From: Vanessa cardui
Taxonomy: Eukaryota; Arthropoda; Insecta; Lepidoptera; Nymphalidae
NCBI RefSeq assembly: GCF_905220365.1
Contig: NC_061128.1
Span: 2,542,001 to 2,606,000 of the forward strand
Direction of reading: 5' to 3'
Length of the DNA stretch: 64,000 bases
Below are positions 52,083 to 63,183 of this stretch, in pieces. Numbering within the stretch: position 1 is the first letter of the stretch; each line of letters begins with the position of its first letter. The notes beneath the pieces were generated by a model. The model was not told where the DNA came from. It did no database searches and saw only the letters and a program-made list of their open reading frames with translations. The translations under genes were made by a program, and so were the position numbers.

Positions 52083-55000
52083 AAAACTTTTCTTTGGCTA
52101 TTATTTTTTTTTATTATTGTATGACAATAGTACTTTCTGTTTAGTTCAAGTTTATAAAGTCGCCATCTTGCTTTGATTTAAATACAAAGAGTGTGAGATT
52201 ATTCATATTAAATACATTCAGTTTATATGAATAAAAATACGTACTACATACTATTAAAGTTATTTTTAAAGTTTAATACCTTAGTAATTATAAGTTTATG
52301 TTATTACCTAAATATATGTTAAGCTATAAGAAAGTTTATTTATTCACAATTTATTCAATTAAAACTGTGTTAAACTCAAATAGGTACTTTTACATTACTA
52401 CTATATAGAAACATTAGACTGAATAATGTAACGTCTAAATACATATAAGTAAAAATTAAAAAATGTTCATTACGTAACATCGATTACAAGTCCATCCGTC
52501 AATGCACGAAGCAAGATGCATCATTAACGCGTCGATCTGCCCGTTACATCAGCTGATAGCATAAAAACCCTACCATCTGCCGGCCCATGAATCACCGGCC
52601 CTTGGCGCGTGCCAAAAAAAAAACGAAGTAACCTACAACCGTTATATCGTGGGTCCACCCACGTGGCAAGACCCCTGTTTAATAATCGATTTTTATGTGA
52701 TTCGACGACATTGCATTTTTTTTCGACGATTATTTTGTTATCTGTGCTACCGATATACGAATTGGAGGGAAAATCGTCGTCGTTCGATTGCGTGTGCTGT
52801 CAGATGTATAGAAAAGTTTTTCTAAATTAAAACTCATTTTATAGGAAAGATTATTAAGAGTCACATGTTGTTAAAACATATTAATATATAGTAATTACCC
52901 TTGTCAGGCTATATATTATCTATATTTTTTATATATATAAGTTTGGATAATTTTCGTGATAAAGAAATATAATTGCTAAGTTTTAAAATCTTCTCAAACG
53001 GATACTATTTTTATAATTTAGATACATATTTATTGTTTATTTCTGATTGTATTATTATTTTTTTATTAAAATTGTATTATATCTGTACATGTTTCCATTA
53101 TTTCTGTATATCTATTAAAAATTTAATTTCTATAAGAAGATACTCCCGGTCTAGAAGAAGATGGATGACTTATCTTACTGAATGATCGAAGCTTTTTTAT
53201 ACTTATATAAACATTAAATAATAATTTATGGTTATTTTTTAAATAAATGAAAGATCTCTGATTGGTCAAGCCAGGCATCTGAAAACGTGCGTAGGTTTAT
53301 AGATACGATGGATGAGAGTAAAACAATTCAATACCAGGATATTTAAAGTATTCAACACGATATTGTAAAGAAATAATAACGCCCACGTTCACTATGACAT
53401 TATTATAATAAAACAATATTAACAGTATAAATTATGGTTATGTTTAGTAGTTTTTGATTATAGCAGCCGAAAGAGTCGTAAAACATGAGTATATTACTAT
53501 TGTTCTAGCAATATTATGGCCATAAATAACAAATAACTAGACATTATCTTATTAACGTAAAGCAATTCAAATATACCATGAAAAAAATACATTTAGTAAG
53601 TAATAAATTTGTTTTAATTTCAAGATGTCGCGACGATATTCTGTCCCATTAATTCGGTTGAAACATTAAAAAAAAATCGTCGATTAAAGTAAATGTATGA
53701 ATAATCCGCAAAAACAAAAAAAAGCTATTAAAATCCGCGATAAAAGTAATGGATTTGTAACAAAGTTTCTCAGTAATGTTTATTGCTGTATTGTTTGTGA
53801 AGTATCGTGGGGAAAAGAGTAAATAAAATATTATCATACCTACATTTTAGTGAAATTAACTATTTTTATTATTGATTTCTTTTCGAGAAGAAGAACTATA
53901 CTAATTTGAATCGTAGTAAATCTTTTCCGATTTTCTCAGAAGTTAACTCACTATATTTATAAATAAAGGGTAGTATTATAATCAAAGGTTAGTAATGATA
54001 TCTGACACATATTTAAAAACAAAAACCGAACAACTACAATTATTTAATCAGGTTTAAAAAGCTCTTAAACTGTGTTAATATATAAATATTAAAAAAAGGA
54101 CGATTTGTTAAACTTTACGTAATGCGTTTACGTTTTAAGACGTAAGATTTTTGATCACAATCTTGTTGATAAAAAGGTAATTTTATATTTAAATCGAACA
54201 CAATCAAATGTAACCAGCTGCCTTTTACAAAAACACCAACAAAAAGCACCTTTGGCCGACAATGGGTAGGATCGGCCTATGATAAAGATCCTAGAGGTGT
54301 TTCCATTTGCAGACGATTTTGATTGGAGCGCGCGCGCAGCTGTCGAGCACATTGCGCGCGGCTCGTGCTCACAGATAATGTGGGCGACATATGAACCATA
54401 ATATAAATAATACCATAAGGTTTTACTGAGTTTGCTTAAAAAAACGGTAACGGACGTCACGAGTTGTATAAATAAGATTTATTTCAACGTTTCTTAAATG
54501 TTACGCTACCATATTTTGATAAGTTTGATTTAGGACCCTAGATGGCTTAACGTGGCCTTAGATAGTAATAATGTACTCAATTTAATTTATGTGCCACGGC
54601 GAATGAATTATATTTAGCACTTTTTTAATTATTAATAAATACGTTGGTTTTGCTATTTTTTTTTCAAAAATGAGATCTACCGCATTTCTTAAGTTCAATT
54701 AAATTCAAGAAAATACTTCCGATTTCAGACTGACTTTCAAATAAATTTATTACAAAAAATATTAGATCTATTTTATACTATTCAGTCTAATGAGAGCACT
54801 AGTAAAAACGTCAAGCACTTTACCATAATGAGTTTAAAAGTAGGCTTTAAATAAAGGTGATTCAATAGAGAACAAGGGAATGTCTCCCTTTCCTCCCTGG
54901 CTAAGCTTTACGGCGGTTGTTATAAAACTAATTTGCTAAGTTTAACTTACTTTGCAGCCCTTAACTTATAATCGTAAATTAAGTCAAGTAGGTTTCTTCT

Positions 55001-56519
55001 CTCAAGTTTTCACCGAAACTTCATCCCCGGAATTTGGTCCATAATAATTGTTATATTCGTTTTGAGATTTTTTTATTAAAATAGTTTCTTGTTTGAAAGA
55101 GGTATAAAGAAATCTTATTGATTTCATAAAATCTAATTTCTCTGCTTAATAAATATCGATTGACTTGATTTCGTTGTTAGGCTTGTTTTATTAATAACTA
55201 TATATCTGAATAATAAGAACTTATGTGTGGCAATAAACTTGATCAAAAAACATGCTATTCATATGAAGGAAATTATTAATAATATTTTCGTTTTTATCAT
55301 TGTTGTTTATGTACTAATGTTTAAGCAAAATTAATTATTATTCTTAAACGATTGGAACTTAGTTTAGATCAGGTCGTGAGACACTTATTGGGTTGTATAA
55401 ATATGAATTTTCAGAGGCGGTGCGGAGATACGAATTCGCCCGTGGTCAATCCACATGCTTTGGAGATCACATAAAGCTTACGCCCGATCTCTGGTCAAAG
55501 GCTGTATTTTTATGATTGTAATGGAATAGAAAATTTTTTTTTTTTTAATTTAAGTGAACTGCATCTTTTTGTTTGTATAAGTTCACAACTTTAATAACGT
55601 TTAAGTTCATTGATTGTAACTTGTATGTACTTAAAGGCAAATATTAAGAATAGTAACCAATAGGTTAATTTAAAAATAATTAATTTAAATAATTTAAAAC
55701 ATACGATCTTTAGAAATATTGTTTAACTATTTGATTATATTTTAAGCATTTAAGTATTTTATGATCTTAATAAAAATTGACTCTATATACTATTATTATT
55801 ATTACTCTATATTCTATGTGAAAATCATAATGAAAATTGTGACGTAATATTATGTCATCAATCTTATTTACGAACCTCTTTCGTTAGTAAAATGATACAA
55901 TATCACAGTTTATTCAGAAATCAATTTCTCCTAAAGGATATTTTGTAAGGCATTAAATGAAAATGTACGATAATTTAAAAATGTAACATACGGCGGCGTT
56001 TATATTCGATTTCATACAACATGCTTTTAATTTTTTAATAAAATGCCATTCGAACCAGTTACTTAATCTTCATGTAAGATATATAAAAAGAGGTTATATA
56101 TGTAGGTATTCTTTTATACATTTGATTTTTAATATATATGAAAAACTATATTTAAAAAAGAAAAATAAATGTCTAGCGTAAAAGTTACTCTGTTATTATC
56201 ACTGTATCAATTTCAGAAAAAAAATAATGCGAAATGAGATTGCCTACGATTTTTCATGGGTTATTAACTTTGCAGTTGTTTTTATTACAGTTTTATGGTA
56301 ATCGTTGGTCTTTGTTTTGAATTTCGATTTACAAAATATTCTCCTCAACAATCACCTACGGTATAAAAGTACGACATACAAAGAGAAAACATAAAGAAAA
56401 TTGAAATCATTATGTAATAAATTTTCAATGAAATTAATAATAAATTATATTATTAAAATGAATTTATAAAGAACATCGCTCACAAACTAAGTTATATTCA
56501 GGGTTTAAACTGAGACACA

Positions 56520-56620
56520 TTGCTTCCGCCATTTTACAAAGCCCGCGAAACCGACAATTCAAAACAAGATGGCGATAATCTATGCAGACGAATAAATTAA
56601 TGCAAATGGCGCCTCGTAAA
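56520..56620. promoter_or_regulatory. Cluster of ATGGC / GCCAT motifs
   Basis: CCGCCATTTT (about 56527), CAAGATGGCG (56565-56574) and CAAATGGCGCC (about 56603) lie within 100 bases, about 720 bases into the intron after the CXXC exon. These fit YY1/Pho-type sites. They may mark an intronic enhancer. Confidence 0.3.
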
Positions 56621-56988
56621 TAAGTCATACAAAGTATTTGCGTCATTCACAAATCGATTCTAATTTTTTTTTTCAGTCATTGATTTTACTGTAAATACGT
56701 ATATATTTGGCATTTAAAATAATGAAGTTTGTATGTCTTATAACAATAATTATAATAAATAAAATAAAGTACGTCAGCGATTATATATTTACTAAATTTT
56801 ATATTGTTGTTACGTAATTGATTGTGGAACAACAATATTTAATTTATTAAGCAAATGCCTTGATAACATTTCGTTTCGGAGTTAAATATTTTGATGCAGT
56901 AAAGAAGTGTTCTTCATCTGTCTCGTGTATTTATTGAATCATATTAACTTATTTTATTATTATATCATTTTATTATCATATTTACATT

Positions 56989-57314
56989 GAGTCGAGATGG
57001 CCCAGTGGTTAGAGAGTCGAGATGGCCCAATGGACCGCGTGCATCTTAACCAATGATTCCGGGTTCAAACCCAGGCAAGCACCATTGATTCATGTGCTTA
57101 ATTTGTCTTTATAATTCATCTCGTGCTCAGCGGTGAAGGAAAACATCGTGAGGAAACCTGCATGTGACAAATTTCATAGAAATTCTGCCACATGCGTATT
57201 CCACCAACCGGCACTGGAACAGCGTGGAGGAATGTGTTTCAAACCTTCTACTAAAAGGGAGAGGAGGCCTTTAGCTCAGCAGTGGGAATTTACAGGCTGT
57301 TGTTGTTGTTGTTG
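56989..57314 (+). mobile_element. Full-length tRNA-derived SINE with (GTT)n tail
   Basis: The element starts GAGTCGAGATGGCCCAGTGG (box A-like) and carries GGGTTCAAACCC (box B). The body has GGTGAAGGAAAACATCGTGA, the GAGGAAACCTGCATGTG segment and GGAGAGGAGGCCTTTAGC. It ends in CAGCAGTGGGAATTTACAGG followed by (GTT)n. I recognise this architecture as the common butterfly SINE of the Metulj type. The family name is from memory. The head is duplicated: two copies of GAGTCGAGATGGCCCA lie 25 bp apart, the second diverging in its next bases. The open frame inside it is a shadow. It lies opposite to Tet, and its tail ends only about 20 bases from the donor of the CXXC exon. Confidence 0.85.
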
Positions 57315-57335
57315 TTAACTTATTGAATAATGCCT

Positions 57336-57478
57336 ACCTTCTTCTCCGTCAACTTCTCACACCTCCTCTGCTTACATATCTGGTGCGACTTGTCGTTACG
57401 ACATGGTGCGCAGTCTCCACAGTTGTCCTTACGTTGACAGCCGATACACTCGCCGCAACGCTTCCTCTTCTTCTTAGT
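57336..57478 (-). CDS. Tet: Tet CXXC zinc-finger exon, with an apparent 2-nt insertion
   Basis: The exon begins ACT AAG AAG after a CACAG acceptor and encodes a basic start (TKKKRKR), then eight cysteines in CxxCxxCx5CxxCxxC...C...C order: CGECIGC, CGDCAPC, then HQIC and RRC. The finger lacks the KFGG motif of the DNMT1/MLL/CFP1 fingers, which places it in the TET1/TET3/CXXC4/CXXC5 class. In insects I know only Tet with that class. It should bind CpG-containing DNA in the nucleus. After the last Cys codon (57359-57361) the sequence reads GTGTGAGAAG and meets TGA in frame. Shifting by two bases gives EKLTEKK, close to the CE.LKKK tail of vertebrate TETs, followed by a GTAGGC donor. The exon is thus 143 nt where 141 would keep phase. 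Ending at 57359 before GTGAGA (120 nt) also keeps phase 0. The cause could be an assembly indel, an allele, or real donor use at 57359. Confidence 0.85.
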
Positions 57479-57493
57479 CTGTGACGGAAAGTA
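57479..57493 (-). other. Tandem alternative 3' splice sites of the CXXC exon
   Basis: Reading the minus strand, TTCTAG is followed 15 nt later by CACAG. Both leave the exon in phase 0. Use of the first adds five residues (YFPSQ) in front of the basic stretch preceding the zinc finger. The distal site has the better pyrimidine context (ACTTTCCGTCACAG). Either or both may be used. Confidence 0.5.
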
Positions 57494-60400
57494 CTAGAAT
57501 TGAGTCAATTTGCATGTCTGTGTGGAGATAGATTTATACTAAAAATGTTTTTTCGCTTATTTAAAATATAAAAAAAAAATCTGGAAACAACTGGCTTAGC
57601 CCAACAGAAGGAATTTTTCAGACTTCCCTTTTTTTACTTTAGTAATTATTAAAAGTGGAATCTATATCCTTAAATACTACTATAGTAACAAAAAAATGGA
57701 GCATAAAAGCTTATATTTTCAAGCTATAAAATCAGACAAAACAGTTACTTGATATAATTGTTGCGTGTTCGCCCCGATATTAACAAAAACATTGCAATTA
57801 TATTACAGACAACAATTTCGGCGCACACTGAACTCGTTAATGATTCGTCTGACGGTCTGGGTCATGCGCCTGCGTTCAATCGTAACGACTTTGATATCGA
57901 TCTTTGTAAATATTTACATTCAATTATGATGTATGTATTATTTTGAAATCTTAATATACTCTAAAAATATATTTATTTAAGTATTTGATACGAAAAAACG
58001 CATTAATTTCCTTTACTTTTAAATAAATTATGAAATAGGTATAATCAGAGATATGTAAGTAAATTATTTATATATATTATTCTAAATCATACGTAATTAA
58101 GAAAAATTAAGTACTATAGCATAGCAATAAGAGGAAATACATGTAACCTAGTGCCTGAGCAACAGTAAAACAAATAATATAAGTATGTTATTGTATCGAT
58201 TATCATGTAGTTACACTGTTACAAGACAGAATTAACTTATAACCATAAATATAACAGCTGTGATGCGGACTCTGCCATTTTATTCGTGTAACACTATCGA
58301 GATCGGTATCTTTCGATTGTTACCGACAAACAGCTGACGTTTTGTTATACATTAACTAACAATAATAATAATTAAATATTCAAAGTACCCTATAGGTATA
58401 TAAATATATTTTTCCCTACAGTATCTGAGCTAATCACATTACTGGCACCAGAACCGCAGAATATTTTTAGTTTGCTCAAAATAAATTTCAGATTTATATT
58501 ACTACTTGTTATATTAGTTTTTTAAGTTTTACTTTAATAATATACGAGTTTATATGCACTGGAATCTTTAAAATGCAAACTATTCATACTTGACATTTTT
58601 CTAATGGCTTTCCGGTTCGACAGATGTCCTTTTATCAAACATAGACTGTGTAATTAAATATGGTTAACACCTAGCAGGCTACCATGTGCATTTCTAAACT
58701 CAATAAAACCGTAATTTATTATCATTTTGACCGTATATGAGAAAATTAACGTATAAAAATATTACTTGAATGCATGAACTTAACGGTTAATATAAGAATT
58801 AAACTCAGTAAAATATTAAATTAATGTATTTTCGAGAAAAAAAAAAGATTAATTAAATCCTTTAATTTGCTAGAAGTTTATTATAACTAGGATATTGGTT
58901 ATGGTAACACTGGTAATAAATAAATTAAACTTATTACGTCGTCCTTAGCTTTCCCCGTTTCGTTTGTTTCTAGGAAACTTTACTTTGGATTTTCCCGGCC
59001 TGACTCACTTGTCTAATGAATTACACCGCAATATTTGCTATTGGAATATAGTTTTTATTATTGAACTATAAAGACTATATCTATCGCAATATTTGGCAGA
59101 AAAGAGGGCTATTAGTCATATGTGTTGTCTATTTATCTGACAATCGATATAATATGATAATATATACGTAATATATAGATTTATTGGGGACCTTACTTCA
59201 TTAGTGGATCTGATATTTCTTATTTTCGTTTCTAATATATTATTCAATTACGTTTTTGTTTGTTCTTAGTATTAAATAATTTTGTTAATAGCTGTTTTCA
59301 AATTACTATCGTTATATGTGTATATACATAAGTATAAATGCAGTATAATAACATTTTGTTTTAGGTTATGGAAAACTCTAGTTATTTTTATTGAATATTA
59401 TTTTTCTTAATTTTTTCTTTATACATCTGATTCTCCTACTACTGTCACTGTCTTCTGTCTTTCTATTGATTTTCTTTTATCTTATTGAACACTAAGCTTG
59501 TATAAGTTAGTGCGTTCAAAAGTAAATATTAAACAAGTTCTTTATTTTAAGCAATAAAATAAAGAAAGTTAAAGTCTAACTAGCACACCAATATCAAAAA
59601 CAGCATCATAATACTCGTTTATATTTTTGATTTTTTCAGAGTTTGCGAACTGTGAATACTTTATTTTAGATAACGTTAAAAACATTATTTATAATATTCG
59701 AGTTTGTTATTTAGGTAACAATATATGTACACTTCTATAGTAAGCATTTAAATTTATTTGTGGAAAAATATCGCCTGACGCGATATTTTATTAATACTCA
59801 AAAGTTAACGGTCTTACATTTATTAAACTGTTATAATTAATTATTATTTTGATCAATATTTGCGTGACCCAAAGTTACTTGATAAAAATCTTAATACCAA
59901 GAACACAGAATAATGTTTGAATTTAATTTGAGATATTATGTAAATTGGTGTTAAGTGTAGTATAATTTGGTACAATTTACGAATACAATTAATAAATTTA
60001 TACATAGCACTTTAGAAATTAAGAAGTAAGTTCATATCAAGTTTTTTGCATATCGGAATGTACAGTTTTTGAATTCGATCAATACATAGTTTGACTTTAC
60101 ACAAGCAATATATTTAATGTATATATATTATGATATCTAGGGAATGAATTCTACGAAAAGAAAAGTATAAAAATAGTTACTTGCTTCATTAAAAAACTAT
60201 GTCGATTAATTACGCTAATAATGTTTACTTTAAGTTTTGTTTACATTAATTTAAACTTCAAGCAATTGAAAATAAAAAAGAATTTGAGAATCAATATTTG
60301 TAAAAATACAAAATTTCGTTAACGTATAAAAACTAATTGTAGATTTATGTTTATAGAAAAAAGGTTAAAAATACTAAAACAGAAAGAGCAATAAGATGTA

Positions 60401-61308
60401 TAACAGCGTAATCTAGTATAGATGCGACTAGCAGCTGCGTGCGACCAAAGGTGTTCGCTATTAGAGTAGGAAATGCTGACATTTGTGCTGGAATGTCGCC
60501 TTAGTCTAGACCTTTTCTTGAACTTAGATGGTTAGTTTATTTTTTATTATGATTTGTTTACTACTGCAATAACTATACGGATGGTAATTAGCGAGTCTTA
60601 GAATTCTAACTTATATAATACCTACATTTCGCCAGCACGTTGCCGTTGCAAAAAGAAGAGTTATTTTTGCGTGCTAGTATTTGTAGTAATATTAGTTAGT
60701 ACAATATATTCTAAAGACGTAATACTATTTAAATATAACTGTTTTTATTATACAATTTAGTTGCTACCTAACTGTATATCTTTGAATATATATAATAGGT
60801 AAAATTTTCCAAGCAGGACACGCGTAAATCGCTAGGCTTTAATTTGTGTTTTAAACGAGAGAGGAAGTTAATTTATTGGAGGAGCAAGCGAATCGGCTAA
60901 CTATTAAATTTATAGCCGCGAAGACAGAGAGTTCGGCCATTCCGAAACTCGGGACTGAGAATAAAAAGTGTTCCTCGAATAATAAAAGGTGGAATTACTG
61001 GAAAAGTTTCTCTTTTTCAAAGTCTCTCGAATATGTTTCTTCGATGCCGCCGTGTAGTCGGATGAAATTCGGAGAATTCTCATATCTTTCGTCGAATATT
61101 CGAAAAGAGAGATTTGCTGTCTTGTCTGATTTTATGGCGTGTGTTTAAATTTGCCCTATTATTACGAATATAACTAATGTCGGTGTGGTATAAATGCTTT
61201 AATCTTGTATAAGTAAACCCAGAAAGACTAAAATGTTTATGCCTAGACTTTTCTATATGTATAATATTTTAGTAGTTCAAAATTATTTAAAAATACTATG
61301 ACACTCAC
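57479..61308 (-). other. Tet intron between exon A and the CXXC exon
   Basis: A 3.8-kb intron running from the GTGAGT donor at 61303-61308 to the CACAG acceptor at 57479-57483. A second acceptor, TTCTAG, ends at 57494, 15 nt further upstream in the transcript. The interior is AT-rich and mostly unremarkable. An open frame of 90 codons on the plus strand (60876-61148) has no recognisable domain and is probably chance. A GC-richer patch sits near 58250-58350 with two CAGCTG E-boxes. I see no other exon. Confidence 0.75.
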
Positions 61309-62451
61309 CTGCTTTTCACTGGATATGTCATCGAGTTCCATTGGTCCAGTGTTCATAGGTGGGGCTCCGTGCATGGGAGACTTAAAGCCGGCGGTAGAAG
61401 ACACTGCAGCGACTTGTCCACTACTTTCTGACCCTACCTCCATGTTTGAACCGTCAGACTCTGAGCTGTTTGCTCTCATTTTCCGTCGCTCTTTCTTTCG
61501 AAAATCTGATCGTGTTGGCGATGAGCCGCTTACAAAGCCATTTGTTTTCTTATCGTACCCATTATCCAATAACATTGGATTTTGAAAGTTACTGTGATGT
61601 AACCCATTAGGTGTGTACTTATCTTGAAGCGCTTTAACGTCGAACGGTTCATTTTTCAGAACATGTACAACCGTAGGACTTTGGATATTTTGAATTAAAC
61701 TTCCATTTTGATGAAGAAGCGTCCCATTTTGATGTAGAATGCCATTTTGGGTGGGAAACGCATTTATTGTCGCAATATTTGGCTGATATAATTGTATATG
61801 CCGATCGTCAATATAAGCTTGACCGGCGGGTCCCAATTCGCGTGCTTGCAGTGGTGCTGGAACGATGGGATAGCTCCGCGCATTCACGGCTGTTAAGGTA
61901 TGGAATGTTGTGGCATTTACTGGTGACAGAGTCGTCAAAGTTGTGGACAGAGGCGTCACCTGTGCTAGTGTTGTTAAATGAGCAGGTGACGACGGAGTGG
62001 TGAGTTGCGTGAGCTGGGTTAAATGACTAGGGCTCGCGCTTGGGGTCGGGCTTGTTGTGACTGGCACTGGTGTCACACTTGGGAGCCCCGTTTCTGGTAT
62101 CACTGTTGTTTCTGGAAATGTTTGAAACTGGCTTTGGAAGGACGGCAGCTTATTAGCTATTGGCTGAAGGGTGACCGATTGGTATTCGAGAGGAGACGCA
62201 AAACCGGCCCGTAGGATTGCGTCCTTGGAGTTCACGCTGAGAGGCATGGATTCCCAGGGGCGGTATTGTGGCTGGCTTGCGATCACGGAGACTGTGTCGC
62301 CAGTCCTCTCGTAGTATTCCCAACCCGGGTCGAGTAGCCGGGTGTCGGCGGTGAGTATCCTTTGCTCGTTCTCCGCCATGTCGCCAAAGGTTGAGAAGGG
62401 CGGTAAGTGCGCGCTATCCGCGCCCGCCTCGCTCCTGAGCGTTTCGCTCAT
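61309..62451 (-). CDS. Tet: Tet dioxygenase, first coding exon (N-terminal 381 residues)
   Basis: This is the longest open frame in the window and is clearly protein-like in composition. The ATG at 62449-62451 is the first Met after an in-frame TGA 24 nt upstream, which fixes the start within this exon. The exon ends in CAG followed by GTGAGT, a strong donor, after 381 codons in phase 0. Residues 1-100 are mixed. Residues 117-190 are Ser/Thr/Pro-rich with repeated HLT/QLT/TTL units. Residues 234-255 hold three NG-centred repeats (two as HQNG). Residues 318-326 (RKKERRKMR) form a basic patch resembling a nuclear localisation signal, followed by an acidic Ser-rich stretch. LKNE at 265-268 fits a SUMOylation consensus. 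No folded domain is visible. The assignment to Tet rests on the next exon, which carries a TET-type CXXC finger in the same phase. Tet proteins oxidise 5-methylcytosine in DNA or RNA, and in flies have been linked to N6-methyladenine. The disordered N-terminus is poorly conserved in the family, so homology over this exon alone is not certain. Confidence 0.85.
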
Positions 62452-63039
62452 GACGTGTTGACTCGACGCAACCTCATCGCGTCACACTTATACACTCCTA
62501 TCGTTAGAAAAAATAAGCTCTACTAAGTCTATATACGTTGTACTGAACACTCGGAACTGAACTGGAACTTGATAATTTGTACTCTTTGAAGTGGATTCGT
62601 TATGTCCTCTTTATACTAAATAGCACTTACGTTACGATTATACGGCACACCGGTTGACACTACACTAATCACAATATCTTCGTTTTCTCACTATGAAATA
62701 AATTATATAAAAAGTCCTTAACAACAGGCAGTTAGCTTATTTGAGTCTTATATCTACGGCTTATAAAATCTTTGGCTGATTTTTTAGAAAATGCTCAAGG
62801 AATTGTTTTCATTTCTTTAATTTTTAACTATTAATAAAATATTTTGTGCACTCGTTTAACGATCTATTTTATTTTGGAACGTTAAAATACTGGTCGTTGA
62901 TAGAATATCTTTTAACTTTTCTTGAAGGCTTTTTATTGTAAATACCGATCACTTCAGACTTAAATTAATTTGTACTGTTTGGGAGTTAGCGTATACTATT
63001 TGCGTAAAGTTAATCGTTAAAAGGTTTAAAAAATAGTGC
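62452..63039 (-). promoter_or_regulatory. Presumed Tet 5' UTR and core promoter region
   Basis: This sequence lies directly upstream of the Tet start codon on the minus strand. It holds a TATAAAG at 62609-62615 and two arthropod-type initiators TCAGT at 62556-62560 and 62542-62546, which are suggestive of transcription starts about 90-110 bases before the ATG. Neither initiator lies at the usual 30-base spacing from the TATA-like box. A possible short 5' UTR intron (AAC|GTAAGT near 62630 to CTAACGATAG near 62502) can be drawn, but its branch point is too close to the acceptor for comfort. Transcript data would decide. Confidence 0.3.
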
Positions 63040-63183
63040 TTATATTATTTTTTGAAACGAAAGATATGACTGGAGGCTTTGGTTTTGAGGCTTTTGTGGC
63101 TTTTGGTTTATTTTGTTCTTCAGTTCTGTTGTTTCTTCATGTGGCGGAGGCTGGCCGCTGTTATCCGTGCGGCCTGCGCTGAT
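63040..63183 (-). CDS. Candidate 3'-terminal exon of an upstream gene, or Tet 5' UTR exon
   Basis: On the minus strand a strong polypyrimidine tract and acceptor (TTTTCTTTTCTTAACAG) end at 63184. They are followed by GC-rich sequence that becomes A-rich. In phase 0 it reads 47 codons (start ISAGRTDNSGQ, then PPPHEE, then a Lys/Gln/Pro-rich tail, end SFQKII) to a TAA at 63040-63042. With one base carried from the previous exon it reads 20 codons ending LRHMKKQQN and TGA. I do not recognise either product. If it is the last exon of a neighbour, that gene lies to the right on the same strand. If it is a UTR exon, it belongs to Tet. The acceptor is the strong part of the evidence and the reading frame is the weak part. 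Confidence 0.4.
   Translation of the reverse strand: MSAGRTDNSGQPPPHEETTELKNKINQKPQKPQNQSLQSYLSFQKII

Larger units (their letters stand above)
29413..57335 (-). other. Tet intron between the CXXC exon and the Arg/Gly exon (27.9 kb)
   Basis: A large AT-rich intron with no convincing coding exon. Its contents, listed separately where supportable, are a full SINE at its start (56989-57314), a Helitron-like piece (47.6 kb), a degraded SINE (35.0 kb), a dispersed repeat (34.4 and 37.6 kb), an AT palindrome (38.2 kb), a G13 run (37335-37347), several hairpins and a CTCF-like cluster next to exon C. GC-richer patches at about 30.3, 30.9, 32.1, 32.8, 39.3, 40.1, 42.55, 44.77, 47.4, 48.2, 51.3, 52.6 and 54.3 kb look like regulatory or old transposon sequence. 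The remaining stretches are plain AT-rich sequence in which I see nothing specific. Confidence 0.7.

Noticed and set aside
55405..55510. GC-richer block resembling a SINE head
   Set aside because: No clear box A/B pair and no tail. The family could not be recognised.
57001..57080. Possible tRNA gene (box A- and box B-like motifs)
   Set aside because: It is the tRNA-related head of a SINE. The following body and (GTT)n tail identify it, and a clover-leaf is not maintained.
60876..61148. 90-codon plus-strand frame in the first Tet intron
   Set aside because: It has no recognisable domain, no splice or promoter support, and a length attainable by chance in AT-rich DNA.
61298..62214. Plus-strand frames of 63-95 codons opposite Tet exon A
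   Set aside because: They are antisense shadows of the real coding exon.
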